Shown: in pieces, positions 23,185 through 32,431 of the stretch | How the letters are laid out: every line of letters begins with the position of its first letter | How positions within the stretch are numbered: position 1 is the first letter of the stretch | Assembly (NCBI GenBank): GCA_019240395.1 | Contig: JAFAYM010000275.1 | Location: 1-32,431, forward strand | Direction of reading: 5' to 3' | Length of the DNA stretch: 32,431 nucleotides | Origin: Acidisphaera sp. | GTDB lineage: Bacteria > Pseudomonadota > Alphaproteobacteria > Acetobacterales > Acetobacteraceae | Translations under genes and position numbers: made by a program | The notes under the pieces: model-generated | What the model was told of the DNA's origin: nothing | Databases searched by the model: none | The model's input: only the letters and a program-made list of their open reading frames with translations

Positions 23185-23985
23185 TCAGGCGTGTGCGACG
23201 GTTCGTACCGGCCGGCTGCGGCGATTCGCCAGCATCACCGTCACCAGGCCGAGGATGACGAGCAAGGTCACGGACGTGGTTGCGGCGGCGATGGACGGGT
23301 CGATCGCGACCCGCACCCCTTCCCACAGTTTCACTGCGAGCGGCTTCTGCAACGTGCTGAGGACGAAGATCGCGATCAGCAGTTCCTGGGCCGACTGCAT
23401 GAAGGCGAACACCGCGCCGACGATGATCGCCGGGGCGATGATCGGGAGGGTGACGCCGAACACCGCCCGCACCGGCGAGGCGCCGTGGATCGTCGCCGCC
23501 CGTTCGATGTCGCGGTCATAGCCGGCCAGGCTCGCCACCACGTTGATCACCACGAAAGGAATGCCCGAGACCGTGTGCGCGAAGGCCAGGCCCGGGATGG
23601 TGTTCAGCAGACCGAGCGGCACATAGTAGAGATAGATCGCCAGCGCCTTGATCACCGAGGGCGTCACCAGGGCGGCGAGCACCAGCGCATTCAGCATTCC
23701 CCGGCCCCGTGTGACGTGACGCGAAAGCGCGAAGGCCGCCGGCACCCCGAGCAGGGTCGAGAGCAACGCGGTCAGCGCGCCGACCTGCGCCGTCACCCAG
23801 AACGCGTCGATCCACTGCCAATCCGAAAAGATGGTGCGATACCAGCGCAGCGAGAGGCCGGGCGGCGGAAACGACAGGAAATCGACCGAGCTGAACGAGA
23901 TCAGCACGACAACCAGCACCGGGAACAGCAGGAACAGCAGGACCAACCCGGTCACGCCCTTCAGCGCGGCACTCCCCACCCTCAT
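23185..23985 (-). CDS. ABC transporter permease, PotC-like, second system
   Basis: This 266-residue inner-membrane permease starts MRVGSAALKGVTGLVLLFLLFPVLVVVLISF with one long helix, and carries the PotC-type segment GLSLRWYRTIFSDWQWIDAFW. The EAA loop is ERAATIHGASPVRAVFGVTLPIIAP. The ATG at 23985 overlaps the PotB-like stop by four bases (ATGA), which fixes the start; longer frames upstream are shadows of the PotB gene. It works with the permease at 23982-24878 and the ATPase at 24875-26029. Confidence 0.9.
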   Translation of the reverse strand: MRVGSAALKGVTGLVLLFLLFPVLVVVLISFSSVDFLSFPPPGLSLRWYRTIFSDWQWIDAFWVTAQVGALTALLSTLLGVPAAFALSRHVTRGRGMLNALVLAALVTPSVIKALAIYLYYVPLGLLNTIPGLAFAHTVSGIPFVVINVVASLAGYDRDIERAATIHGASPVRAVFGVTLPIIAPAIIVGAVFAFMQSAQELLIAIFVLSTLQKPLAVKLWEGVRVAIDPSIAAATTSVTLLVILGLVTVMLANRRSRPVRTVAHA

Positions 23986-24878
23986 CGTGCTACCCCGCCG
24001 AGCATGCGGTCGAGGCGGAAAAAGCGGCTGTACACCAGCAGCAGGCACGTGGTCACCACGAGCAGGAGAGCGCCCGCCGCGCTGGCAAGCGGCCAGTCCA
24101 ACAGATCGCTCGCAATCACCATGATGGTCTGCGAGATCATGGTCTGCTCCGGGCCACCCAGCAGCGCCGGCGTGACGTAGAAGCCGAGCGCGGAGACGAA
24201 CACCAGCAGGCCGGCGGCATAGATCCCCGGCAGGCTGAGCGGCAGGAACACCGTGAGGAAAGCGCGCCAGCGGCTGGCGCCGTGAATGGCGGCGGCGTCG
24301 ACCAGCCGCAGATCGATGCGCAGCATCGCACTGAACAAGGTCAGGATGGTGAGCGGCAGCAGTATCTGCACCATGCCGAGGCAAACGCTGAAGAGGTTGT
24401 ACAGCAGCGGCAAGGCGCCCTCGGAAAATCCTAGTCCGACGACAAGCTGGTTGATCAAACCATGCCGACCCAGAAGGATCATCCAGGAGTAGCTTCGCAC
24501 GATCAGGTCGAGCCAATAGGGCAGCACCACGAGCACCAGCAGCAGCTTGCGCAGGGCCGGCCGGCAGGTGGTCAACATATAGGCGACGGGATAGCCGAGC
24601 AGCAGCGAGCCGGAGGTCGTGATGAGGCAGATCTTCAGTGTCGTCAGCAGGACTTTCCGATAGATCGGCGACGTCAGGATGGCGGCATAGGGCGCGAGGC
24701 CGCGTTCCGCAAAGCTCTCCCAAATCATCAGCGCGGTGGGCAGGATGAAGAATGCGACTATCCAGAGCAGCATGGGCGCCAGCAGCACCATGGCCAGCAT
24801 ACCCGGATCGTCAATCCGGCGTCGCGACACTCTTCCGGGCTGGCCGGAGACATAGGCAGGCAGCACGTTTGCCGTCAC
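23982..24878 (-). CDS. ABC transporter permease, PotB-like, second system
   Basis: This 298-residue inner-membrane permease has a first helix at MLAMVLLAPMLLWIVAFFILP and the EAA loop VDAAAIHGASRWRAFLTVFLPLSLPG. The start is placed at GTG 24878, which overlaps the ATPase stop in a GTGA arrangement and gives a short cytoplasmic leader before the first helix. The open frame continues upstream only as a shadow of the ATPase gene. The four-base overlaps at both ends indicate tight translational coupling of the A-B-C genes. Confidence 0.88.
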   Translation of the reverse strand: MTANVLPAYVSGQPGRVSRRRIDDPGMLAMVLLAPMLLWIVAFFILPTALMIWESFAERGLAPYAAILTSPIYRKVLLTTLKICLITTSGSLLLGYPVAYMLTTCRPALRKLLLVLVVLPYWLDLIVRSYSWMILLGRHGLINQLVVGLGFSEGALPLLYNLFSVCLGMVQILLPLTILTLFSAMLRIDLRLVDAAAIHGASRWRAFLTVFLPLSLPGIYAAGLLVFVSALGFYVTPALLGGPEQTMISQTIMVIASDLLDWPLASAAGALLLVVTTCLLLVYSRFFRLDRMLGGVAR

Positions 24879-26029
24879 GTCGTGACGTCCAGAGCGCGCG
24901 ACCGCTCGGTCGGCCAAGCGACGGACACCGTGCGGCCGATCTCGACCTGCTGCGCCTCGGTACGGTGAGCGCGGACCACGATCGGCTGGTCGCCGATCAT
25001 GGCGGTCACCCGGAACGCCTCGCCGACATAGAGGATTTCGCGGATCACGGCCGGCGTGGCGACCTGGCTCTCCGCGGATGCAGCGGACGCACCGATGCGT
25101 ATGTCTTCCGGCCGGACGAACACGGTCACCGCACTTCCCGCGACGAGCGATCCGCCGAGATGCGGAACGGCAACGACTTCGCCGTTCGGTATCCGCACCG
25201 CGTAGCACGCATGCTGGCGAGCCAGCACCTCGCCCGGCAGCAGGTTGGCGCCGCCGAGGAAGTCGGCGACGAAGGCGTTGACCGGTGCCTCGTACACCGC
25301 CCGCGGCGACCCGACCTGCACGATCCGGCTGTCGTGCATCACCACGACCATGTCGGACATGGTCAGCGCCTCGGTCTGGTCATGCGTCACATAGACGAAG
25401 GTCGAGCCGATCTGCCGATGCAGCTGCTTGATCTCGCCTTGCAGACGCTCGCGCAGCTTCTTGTCGAGCGCGCCCAGCGGCTCGTCCATCAGCAGCAGGC
25501 GCGGGCGCGAGACCAGGGCGCGCGCCATCGCCACCCGCTGCTGCTGCCCCCCGGAAAGCTGGCGCGGATAACGGTGCTCGAGGCCGGACAGGCCGACCAT
25601 CGCGAGTGTCTCGCCGACGCGCGCCGCGAGGTGTGCGCGCCCGGGCCGCTCACGCATGCGCAGCGGATAGGCGACATTGCCGAATACGGTCATATGCGGA
25701 AACAGGGCATAGGACTGGAACACCATGCCGATGTTGCGCCGGTGCGGGGGTACCGCGCCGACCGCCTGGCCGTCGAAGGAAATGTCGCCGCCGTCAGGCG
25801 TAAGAAAGCCGGCGATCAGGTTCAGCGTGGTGGTCTTGCCCGAGCCGCTCGGGCCCAGCAGGGTGACGAAACTACCGGCCGGTATGGTGAGCGATATTTC
25901 ATCGACCGCAGTGATCGCGCCGAACAGCTTGGTGAGCCGGTCGAGCCGCACCTCGACGCCCGCTTCGGCCGCGCGCCTGTCTTCCCGACCCGGTGCAGCG
26001 AGACCCAACGCCGTCGCTCTCCCCCACAC
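24875..26029 (-). CDS. ABC transporter ATP-binding protein, PotA-like, second system
   Basis: This 384-residue ATPase has Walker [10 protein letters not shown] (59-67), Q-loop [11 protein letters not shown], signature LSGGQ (158-162), Walker [13 protein letters not shown], switch VTHDQTEAL and a C-terminal TOBE-type domain. It is the first gene of a six-gene minus-strand operon running to the crotonase at 19082. The start shown is GTG 26029, which lacks a clear Shine-Dalgarno and gives an Ala/Arg-rich leader. A GTG about 26 codons downstream (before [10 protein letters not shown]) would also fit the family N-terminus, so the start is uncertain. A promoter candidate lies immediately upstream. 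Confidence 0.9.
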   Translation of the reverse strand: MWGRATALGLAAPGREDRRAAEAGVEVRLDRLTKLFGAITAVDEISLTIPAGSFVTLLGPSGSGKTTTLNLIAGFLTPDGGDISFDGQAVGAVPPHRRNIGMVFQSYALFPHMTVFGNVAYPLRMRERPGRAHLAARVGETLAMVGLSGLEHRYPRQLSGGQQQRVAMARALVSRPRLLLMDEPLGALDKKLRERLQGEIKQLHRQIGSTFVYVTHDQTEALTMSDMVVVMHDSRIVQVGSPRAVYEAPVNAFVADFLGGANLLPGEVLARQHACYAVRIPNGEVVAVPHLGGSLVAGSAVTVFVRPEDIRIGASAASAESQVATPAVIREILYVGEAFRVTAMIGDQPIVVRAHRTEAQQVEIGRTVSVAWPTERSRALDVTT

Positions 26030-26059
26030 GCGTTAGCCGGAGCCAGCCGCTCGCGTCAC

Positions 26060-26090
26060 GATATCCTGGCCCTCCCGCGACCGCTGTCAA
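26060..26090 (-). promoter_or_regulatory. Promoter candidate for the second potABCD-like operon
   Basis: On the minus strand a consensus TTGACA (26085-26090) is followed after 19 bases by GATATC (26060-26065), a partial -10 match. The transcript would start close to the GTG at 26029. The -35 is exact, but the spacer is long and the -10 poor, so this is moderate evidence only. Confidence 0.4.
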
Positions 26091-26122
26091 CCGGAGGCGG
26101 CCGGCGGCGCGTGGCGGCACGG

Positions 26123-26938
26123 CTATTCGTACTGCCGGAACTGGTCGTCGCGCCAGCGCATCGCCTCGTTCAGGCCCTTGCTGCGGCGCAGTTCGTCGAA
26201 CCGCTGGTACTCCGGGGTCTCCGTCGCATCCAGGATGGTGCAGGCCTCCAGACCGTAGCGCATCGCCGCGTGAAAGCCTTGCGCGTGATAGCTGTTGTTG
26301 ATCGAGCGCTTGTTCCATTGCAGGCAGGCGAGTGCCACCTGCGACATGCGCTTGGCGATCTTCATCGTCTCCTGCCGCAGCTCGGCCTTGGGGAACACGC
26401 GGTTGACCAGACCGATGCGCAGCGCTTCCGCCGCGTCGATCCGGTCGCCGGTATAGACCAGCTCGCGGGCGCGGGCGCCGACGATCCAGGGCATGATCAT
26501 CGTCACGACGCCGCTGGAAAACCGCGTCTCCACCACCCCGAAACGCGCATCGTCCGAGCAGTAGCGCATGTCGCACATCTGCGCGAATTCCAGCGCGCCG
26601 GCCAGACAGTAGCCGTTGATCATCGCGATCACCGGCTTCGAGCAGTCCCACACCGAAAAGGTGAAGTCATAGTCGCCGGCAAGACGGTCGCGCCACTCGG
26701 CCACCGTCTTCTTCGGCGCCTCGGCCGACTGCTTGATGTCGTATCCCGCGGAGAACGCCCGATCGCCCGCCCCGGTGATCACGATGACCCGGATGTCGGG
26801 ATTGCGATCGGCCTTCGCCACGGCATCCGCGACTTCGCCGCGCAGCTCCAAGCTGAAGGCGTTCAGCCGCTCCGGCCGGTTGAAGGTGATCACCGCAACC
26901 CGGTCGTCGGTCTCCTCGGTTATCGTCGCATAGGCCAT
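26123..26938 (-). CDS. Enoyl-CoA hydratase/isomerase family protein, second copy
   Basis: This 271-residue crotonase-fold protein has an oxyanion-hole segment AFSAGYDIKQ and a second one at INGYCLAGALEFAQMCD with a glutamate at the first catalytic position; FGVVETRFSSG gives a glutamate near the second. It shares landmarks with the protein at 19082-19900, for example MPWI-G-RARELVYTGDRIDAAEALR, so the two are paralogues. The ATG at 26938 follows GGGGAGG, and the frame upstream of it is non-family sequence. It is 28 bases downstream of the sodium:solute symporter gene, so it is probably co-transcribed with the transporter and acts on a CoA ester of what that transporter brings in. No CoA ligase gene adjoins it in this transcript. 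Confidence 0.9.
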   Translation of the reverse strand: MAYATITEETDDRVAVITFNRPERLNAFSLELRGEVADAVAKADRNPDIRVIVITGAGDRAFSAGYDIKQSAEAPKKTVAEWRDRLAGDYDFTFSVWDCSKPVIAMINGYCLAGALEFAQMCDMRYCSDDARFGVVETRFSSGVVTMIMPWIVGARARELVYTGDRIDAAEALRIGLVNRVFPKAELRQETMKIAKRMSQVALACLQWNKRSINNSYHAQGFHAAMRYGLEACTILDATETPEYQRFDELRRSKGLNEAMRWRDDQFRQYE

Positions 26939-26966
26939 TCTCGCCTCCCCTGCTTGTACGCCCAGC

Positions 26967-28502
26967 CTAAGCGTAGTCCTCCGCCAGAGTGACATCCTTG
27001 TGCCGGTCGGAGGCCACAACGTTGAGCACCGCCGAAAGCACCGCCGCCACGGCCAGGTTGAGAATGACCGAATAGAGCGCGGCGTAGCCCGGGATCGCCA
27101 CGCCGAACAGGTGGATCGCATAGACCGCGCCCTTGAAGTCCAGTGTCGCCGCCATCCAGGTGCCCGACACGATCCCGACCATCCAGCCCAGCAGCAGCGC
27201 CCAGGAATTGAAGTATCTCGTGAACAGCCCGAGCATCACCGACGGCGCCGTCTGGATGATCCAGATGCCGCCGAGCAGCTGCAGCTGAATGGCGTATTGC
27301 TGCGGCAGGAAGATGATGAAGAACAGCGCCCCCACCTTCACCACCAGCGAGGCGATTTTCGCCACCCCCGCCTCCTCGTCGTCGGTGCAGGCAGGGTGCA
27401 GGAACTCGCGCCAGATGTTGCGGGTGAAGATGTTGGCCGTGGCGATCGACATGATCGCCGCCGGCACCAGCGCACCGATGGCGATCGCCGCGAACGCCAC
27501 GCCGACGAACCAGGATGGGAAGGTCGCCAGCATCAGCGCCGGCACCGAGAAATTCGGCCCGTAGCGCTTGAACCCGTCGGCGAACTCCGGCATCGACCCG
27601 ACGCCCAGCGCCAGCGCCATGAAGCCGAGCAGCGCCAGAAACCCGAGCATCAGCGAATAGGCCGGCAGGATCGCGGCATTGCGCCGGATCACCCGCGCGC
27701 TGCTCGAACTGAGGATGCCGGTCATCGAATGCGGATAGAGGAACAGCGCGAAGGCCGAGCCGATCGCCAGCGTCGCGTAGCCGCTGTAGCTGCCGAGCGT
27801 GCCGGGCCCCGGCACGGCCAGCAGCTGCTTGGCCGGCGGCACTGCCGCGAAGATACGGGCGAAACCGCCGAGATGCATCGGCACCGCGATCACCGCGGCG
27901 ATCACCGTGATGTAGATCAGCACGTCCTTCACCACCGCGATCATCGCCGGCGCGCGCAGCCCGCTGGTGTAGGTGAATGCCGCGAGAATGAGGAAGGCGA
28001 TGATCAGCGGCGCATCGCCGAACCATCCGCCACCCGGAAAACCGAGCGCGCCGATCACCACCTCCATGCCGACCAGCTGCAGCGCGATGTAGGGCATCGT
28101 GGCGACCAGCCCGGTGACCGCGACGGCGAGCCCCAGCCAGCGATTGCCGTAACGGCCGCGGATGAAATCCGCCGCGGTGACGTAGCCGTGCCGGTGCGCC
28201 ACCGACCACAGCCGGGGATAGACGACATAGAGGATGGGATAGATGATGATGGTGTACGGCACGGCGAAGAAGCCGAGCGCCCCGGCGCCGTACATCAGCG
28301 CCGGAACGGCGATGAAGGTGTAGGCGGTGTAGAGATCCCCGCCGAGCAGGAACCAGGTGACGAAGGTGCCGAACCGCCGCCCGCCCAGCCCCCATTCATG
28401 CAGCAGGCCCAGATCGCCCCGCCGCCACTGCGCGGCAACGAAGCCGAGCACCGTGATGAACAGGAACAGCCCGACGAAGACGACGATGGCCGTCCAGTTC
28501 AT
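26967..28502 (-). CDS. Sodium:solute symporter family transporter (SSS)
   Basis: This 511-residue inner-membrane protein has about 13 hydrophobic helices. It begins MNWTAIVVFVGLFLFITVLGFVAAQW, followed by the typical LGGRRFGTFVTWFLLGGDLYTAYTF and VTAADFIRGRYGN segments of sodium-coupled monocarboxylate, pantothenate and amino acid symporters. The ATG at 28502 overlaps the stop of the DUF3311 gene by four bases. DUF3311 plus SSS is a recurrent pair in which the small protein is thought to be an accessory subunit. The downstream crotonase suggests that a carboxylate is imported. Substrate identity cannot be read from the sequence. Confidence 0.92.
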   Translation of the reverse strand: MNWTAIVVFVGLFLFITVLGFVAAQWRRGDLGLLHEWGLGGRRFGTFVTWFLLGGDLYTAYTFIAVPALMYGAGALGFFAVPYTIIIYPILYVVYPRLWSVAHRHGYVTAADFIRGRYGNRWLGLAVAVTGLVATMPYIALQLVGMEVVIGALGFPGGGWFGDAPLIIAFLILAAFTYTSGLRAPAMIAVVKDVLIYITVIAAVIAVPMHLGGFARIFAAVPPAKQLLAVPGPGTLGSYSGYATLAIGSAFALFLYPHSMTGILSSSSARVIRRNAAILPAYSLMLGFLALLGFMALALGVGSMPEFADGFKRYGPNFSVPALMLATFPSWFVGVAFAAIAIGALVPAAIMSIATANIFTRNIWREFLHPACTDDEEAGVAKIASLVVKVGALFFIIFLPQQYAIQLQLLGGIWIIQTAPSVMLGLFTRYFNSWALLLGWMVGIVSGTWMAATLDFKGAVYAIHLFGVAIPGYAALYSVILNLAVAAVLSAVLNVVASDRHKDVTLAEDYA

Positions 28503-28705
28503 CGGCGTGCTCCCGGCCCGGGCGGTTGCTCGGCCCGATAGACCACGCCGACCAACGCGGCGGCGATCAGGATCCAGAGCAGCTGATACCAGAAGAAGAA
28601 GGGTATCCCGCCGAGCGTCGGCTCGATCCGGTTGTAGCTCGGCACCCAGATCACCGCCGCGAACGGCAGCAGGAACAGGAGCCTCAGCCAGCTCGCACGT
28701 TGCAT
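28499..28705 (-). CDS. DUF3311 small membrane protein, symporter accessory subunit
   Basis: This 68-residue protein has two predicted transmembrane helices (WLRLLFLLPFAAVIWVPSY and FFFWYQLLWILIAAALVGVVY) separated by the conserved NRIEPTLGGIPFF loop typical of DUF3311. The ATG at 28705 was chosen over a GTG or ATG further upstream because GGGAGG lies nine bases before it and the family starts close to the first helix. It overlaps the symporter gene by ATGA. A requirement for symporter function is inferred from this pairing in the family. Confidence 0.85.
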   Translation of the reverse strand: MQRASWLRLLFLLPFAAVIWVPSYNRIEPTLGGIPFFFWYQLLWILIAAALVGVVYRAEQPPGPGARR

Positions 28706-28795
28706 CGATGTAACCCTCCCGTGAGCGTGAGTAGCGCGACCGGGAGCCGGCGACAAGAAAAGGAAGCGGGGGATCTGCCTCCGCCGGGAAGCCGC

Positions 28796-29608
28796 TTATG
28801 CCGCCGCGAAGCGCTGCTGCCGCCGCTGCAAGAGCCGCCAGGCCAGCTTCGCCGCGGCGTCGGAGATCCGCCCCCGTGGCGGCAGGCCGACCGCTTTCAG
28901 GATCATTCCCATGCCCCGCTCGACATGGCGGAACCGGTAGCAGGCCATGGCGCGGCCCATGTAGGCGGCGATGCAGCGCTTGTGGACGTAGGCCACGCTC
29001 TCCGGCTCGTTGCCGCAATGGAAGGCGTAGGCGAGCTCGTCATCCTCGCTCTCGGTGATCCGCCCGAGTGCGATGCGCACCCGCCGCAGCACGCCGATCC
29101 GCTCGCGCGCGAGGTAGCGGCGCATGTGGTCGTAAAACAACTTGAAGTGGCGGTATTCGTCGGCCGCGATCAACCGGCAGACCTGCTGCAGCACGGGCTC
29201 CTCGGTCGCCTCGCCGAGCGCTGTGTAGTAGCTGCTGGTGCCGGTCTCCACCATGCAACGGGCGATCAGCTCTCCGGTGAGCGACCCGCGCACCGAGGCG
29301 TCCACGTCGGTCGGCACCTTGTAGCCGGCCTTGTAGCGGGCGAAAGCGGCTTCGTAGTCCCAGCCGGGGTCGGCCAGCGTGGCCCACTTGCCGAGCGCGT
29401 CGCCGTGCTGCACCTCCTCGAGCGCCCAGTTGTCGGCCGCGCCGCGGAAGTCGGGATCGTCGCGAAACACCTTGTTGAGATAGACGGCATAGTCGGTGCC
29501 GTTGCGCTCGACCATCGCCGCGGCCTTGACCAGCGGCACGAGCTGCGGGTCGAGCTTCGACGGATCGAAGCGGTCCCAGCCGACCTCATCCAGACGCCAG
29601 TGCTTCAT
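28796..29608 (-). CDS. Acyl-ACP-desaturase-like diiron protein (ferritin-like superfamily)
   Basis: This 270-residue helical protein carries a complete set of diiron ligands in the order of the soluble acyl-ACP desaturases: Glu34, Glu65-Val-Gln-His68, Glu121 and Glu151-Tyr-Arg-His154. The surroundings also match that family: NWALEEVQHGDAL corresponds to the plant WTAEENRHGDLL, and IAADEYRH to IAADEKRH. The arginine in the first EExRH motif is Gln here. It is shorter than plant desaturases (about 360 residues), so the assignment to lipid desaturation is tentative; another oxygen-activating role is possible. The ATG at 29608 follows GGAACG, and a longer frame upstream lacks family sequence. It is transcribed alone, away from the atp genes, with a palindrome upstream. 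Confidence 0.72.
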   Translation of the reverse strand: MKHWRLDEVGWDRFDPSKLDPQLVPLVKAAAMVERNGTDYAVYLNKVFRDDPDFRGAADNWALEEVQHGDALGKWATLADPGWDYEAAFARYKAGYKVPTDVDASVRGSLTGELIARCMVETGTSSYYTALGEATEEPVLQQVCRLIAADEYRHFKLFYDHMRRYLARERIGVLRRVRIALGRITESEDDELAYAFHCGNEPESVAYVHKRCIAAYMGRAMACYRFRHVERGMGMILKAVGLPPRGRISDAAAKLAWRLLQRRQQRFAAA

Positions 29609-29629
29609 CGTTCCGACTCGCGTTGCACA

Positions 29630-29642
29630 ACGATGACATCGT
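29630..29642. promoter_or_regulatory. Inverted-repeat operator candidate upstream of the diiron gene
   Basis: ACGATG-a-CATCGT is a perfect 13-base inverted repeat ending 22 bases upstream of the ATG at 29608. On the minus strand TTGACC lies just upstream of it (29657-29662), so the repeat occupies the expected -10 region of a possible promoter. Repressors of the TetR type often bind such sites at fatty-acid genes; no regulator gene adjoins it here. Confidence 0.4.
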
Positions 29643-29741
29643 GCCACCGCTTGCCTGGTCAAGGCGAGGGGCTCTCCCTCCGCTGGCAATTCCACCGGCT
29701 GCGCCGGCGGAACCTTCGCCAGCTTCGCCCCTCGACCCCGC

Positions 29742-29761
29742 TGGGGTCAGCGGACCCCAGA
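29742..29761. repeat. Perfect hairpin in the gap between atpC and the diiron gene
   Basis: CTGGGGTC (29742-29749) pairs with GACCCCAG (29754-29761) across an AGCG loop. A further CCGGC-tgc-GCCGG stem lies near 29696-29708 and a run of seven G at about 29780-29786. The roughly 190-base gap thus contains strong secondary structure and no coding potential that I recognise. It follows atpC on the minus strand and could terminate the ATP synthase transcript, although no T-run follows the stem. The composition resembles dispersed intergenic palindromes of GC-rich alphaproteobacteria. Confidence 0.5.
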
Positions 29762-29802
29762 CCCCATGACTCAATCAAGGGGGGGCAAACTCCGCTGCCT
29801 TT

Positions 29803-30209
29803 CTACGCCGCGTCCGCCGCCTCCAGCATCGCCCGCGCCGACTGCAGTCGGTCCATGGCGGCATCCACCGCAACCATGTCCATCTTGTCGGCGGCATCAT
29901 AGGCGGCTTGCGCCTCGCGGAGGCGCTCATCGGCGACCGCGCGGGAGACCTCGCCGACCGGGATCACCTCGTCGGCCAGCACCGTGCAGCGCTTCGGCGT
30001 GATCTCGGCAAAGCCGCCGGCGACGAACATCCGGTCGGTGACCTCGGTGCCCTGATAGAGCCGGATCATGCCCCCGCGCAGCAGCACGATCATCGGGGAA
30101 TGCCCCTCGAGCACGCCGAGCTCGCCCTCATAGGCGGGGATGACCACCATCTCCACCTCGCGGGACAGCAGCAGCTTCTCCGGGCTGACGATTTCCAGCG
30201 GAACCGGCA

Positions 30210-30210
<1 letters not shown>
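29803..30210 (-). CDS. atpC: F1 ATP synthase epsilon subunit
   Basis: This 135-residue epsilon subunit of the F1 central stalk regulates ATP hydrolysis and links gamma to the c-ring. The N-terminal beta-sandwich is recognisable (LEIVSPEKLLLSREVEMVVIPAYEGELGVLEGHSPMI), and the C-terminal part is helical. The start is the ATG at 30210, which overlaps the beta stop by one base (TGATG); an adjacent upstream TTG would add one residue and is less likely. It is the last atp gene and ends in the structured gap described at 29742-29761. Confidence 0.96.

Positions 30211-32431
<2,221 letters not shown>

Noticed and set aside
20239-24180. A 1313-codon open frame on the plus strand
   Set aside because: It runs antisense across the acyl-CoA synthetase, binding-protein and permease genes, has no domain I recognise and is rich in His, Arg and Gln as expected for a shadow in GC-rich DNA.

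Overview
The window is GC-rich and densely coded, with strong third-position GC, Tat-type signal peptides and an F1 ATP synthase gene order gamma-beta-epsilon. Together with the protein sequences this points to an alphaproteobacterium, probably Rhodospirillales/Acetobacteraceae-like; the family-level placement is inference. No rRNA, tRNA, CRISPR array, insertion sequence or phage gene was recognised.

Layout. (1) 1-3842, minus strand: two spermidine/putrescine-type ABC permeases, a Tat-exported binding protein and the N-terminal half of an NDP-forming acyl-CoA synthetase. The matching ATPase (4006-5079) is divergent. (2) 5202-7234, plus: an NtaA/SnaA/DszA-family FMN monooxygenase translationally coupled to a GntR/FCD regulator, with a palindromic operator candidate upstream. 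(3) 7305-8963, minus: a GlpD-like FAD oxidoreductase that has lost substrate-phosphate residues. (4) 9239-15261, plus: two tandem amidohydrolases, a 2-oxoglutarate/Fe(II)-type oxygenase, and a polar amino-acid ABC transporter (binding protein, permease with an extended N-terminus, ATPase). (5) 15283-18946: a MmgE/PrpD protein divergent from a methylaspartate ammonia-lyase homologue, then a second, very similar amino-acid binding protein. (6) 19082-26029, minus: a complete potABCD-like transporter continuous with an NDP-forming acyl-CoA synthetase and an enoyl-CoA hydratase. (7) 26123-28705, minus: DUF3311 protein, sodium:solute symporter and a second crotonase. (8) 28796-29608: an acyl-ACP-desaturase-like diiron protein. 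(9) 29803-32431: atpC, atpD and partial atpG, the housekeeping edge.

Regions 1-7 look like a catabolic and transport island. Region 6 reads as uptake of a carboxylate, activation to its CoA thioester, then hydration. Region 1 repeats the transporter-plus-synthetase part. Regions 4-5 read as uptake of an amino acid or amino dicarboxylate followed by C-N bond chemistry. The most notable observation is that the methylaspartate ammonia-lyase homologue keeps its catalytic and metal residues but has replaced several substrate-contact residues (positions 73, 172, 360 and 361 of the clostridial enzyme). With a MmgE/PrpD protein next door and an NtaA-type monooxygenase in the same window, one testable idea is a pathway for an N-substituted or otherwise unusual amino dicarboxylate. 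That substrate is a hypothesis; the sequence does not show it.
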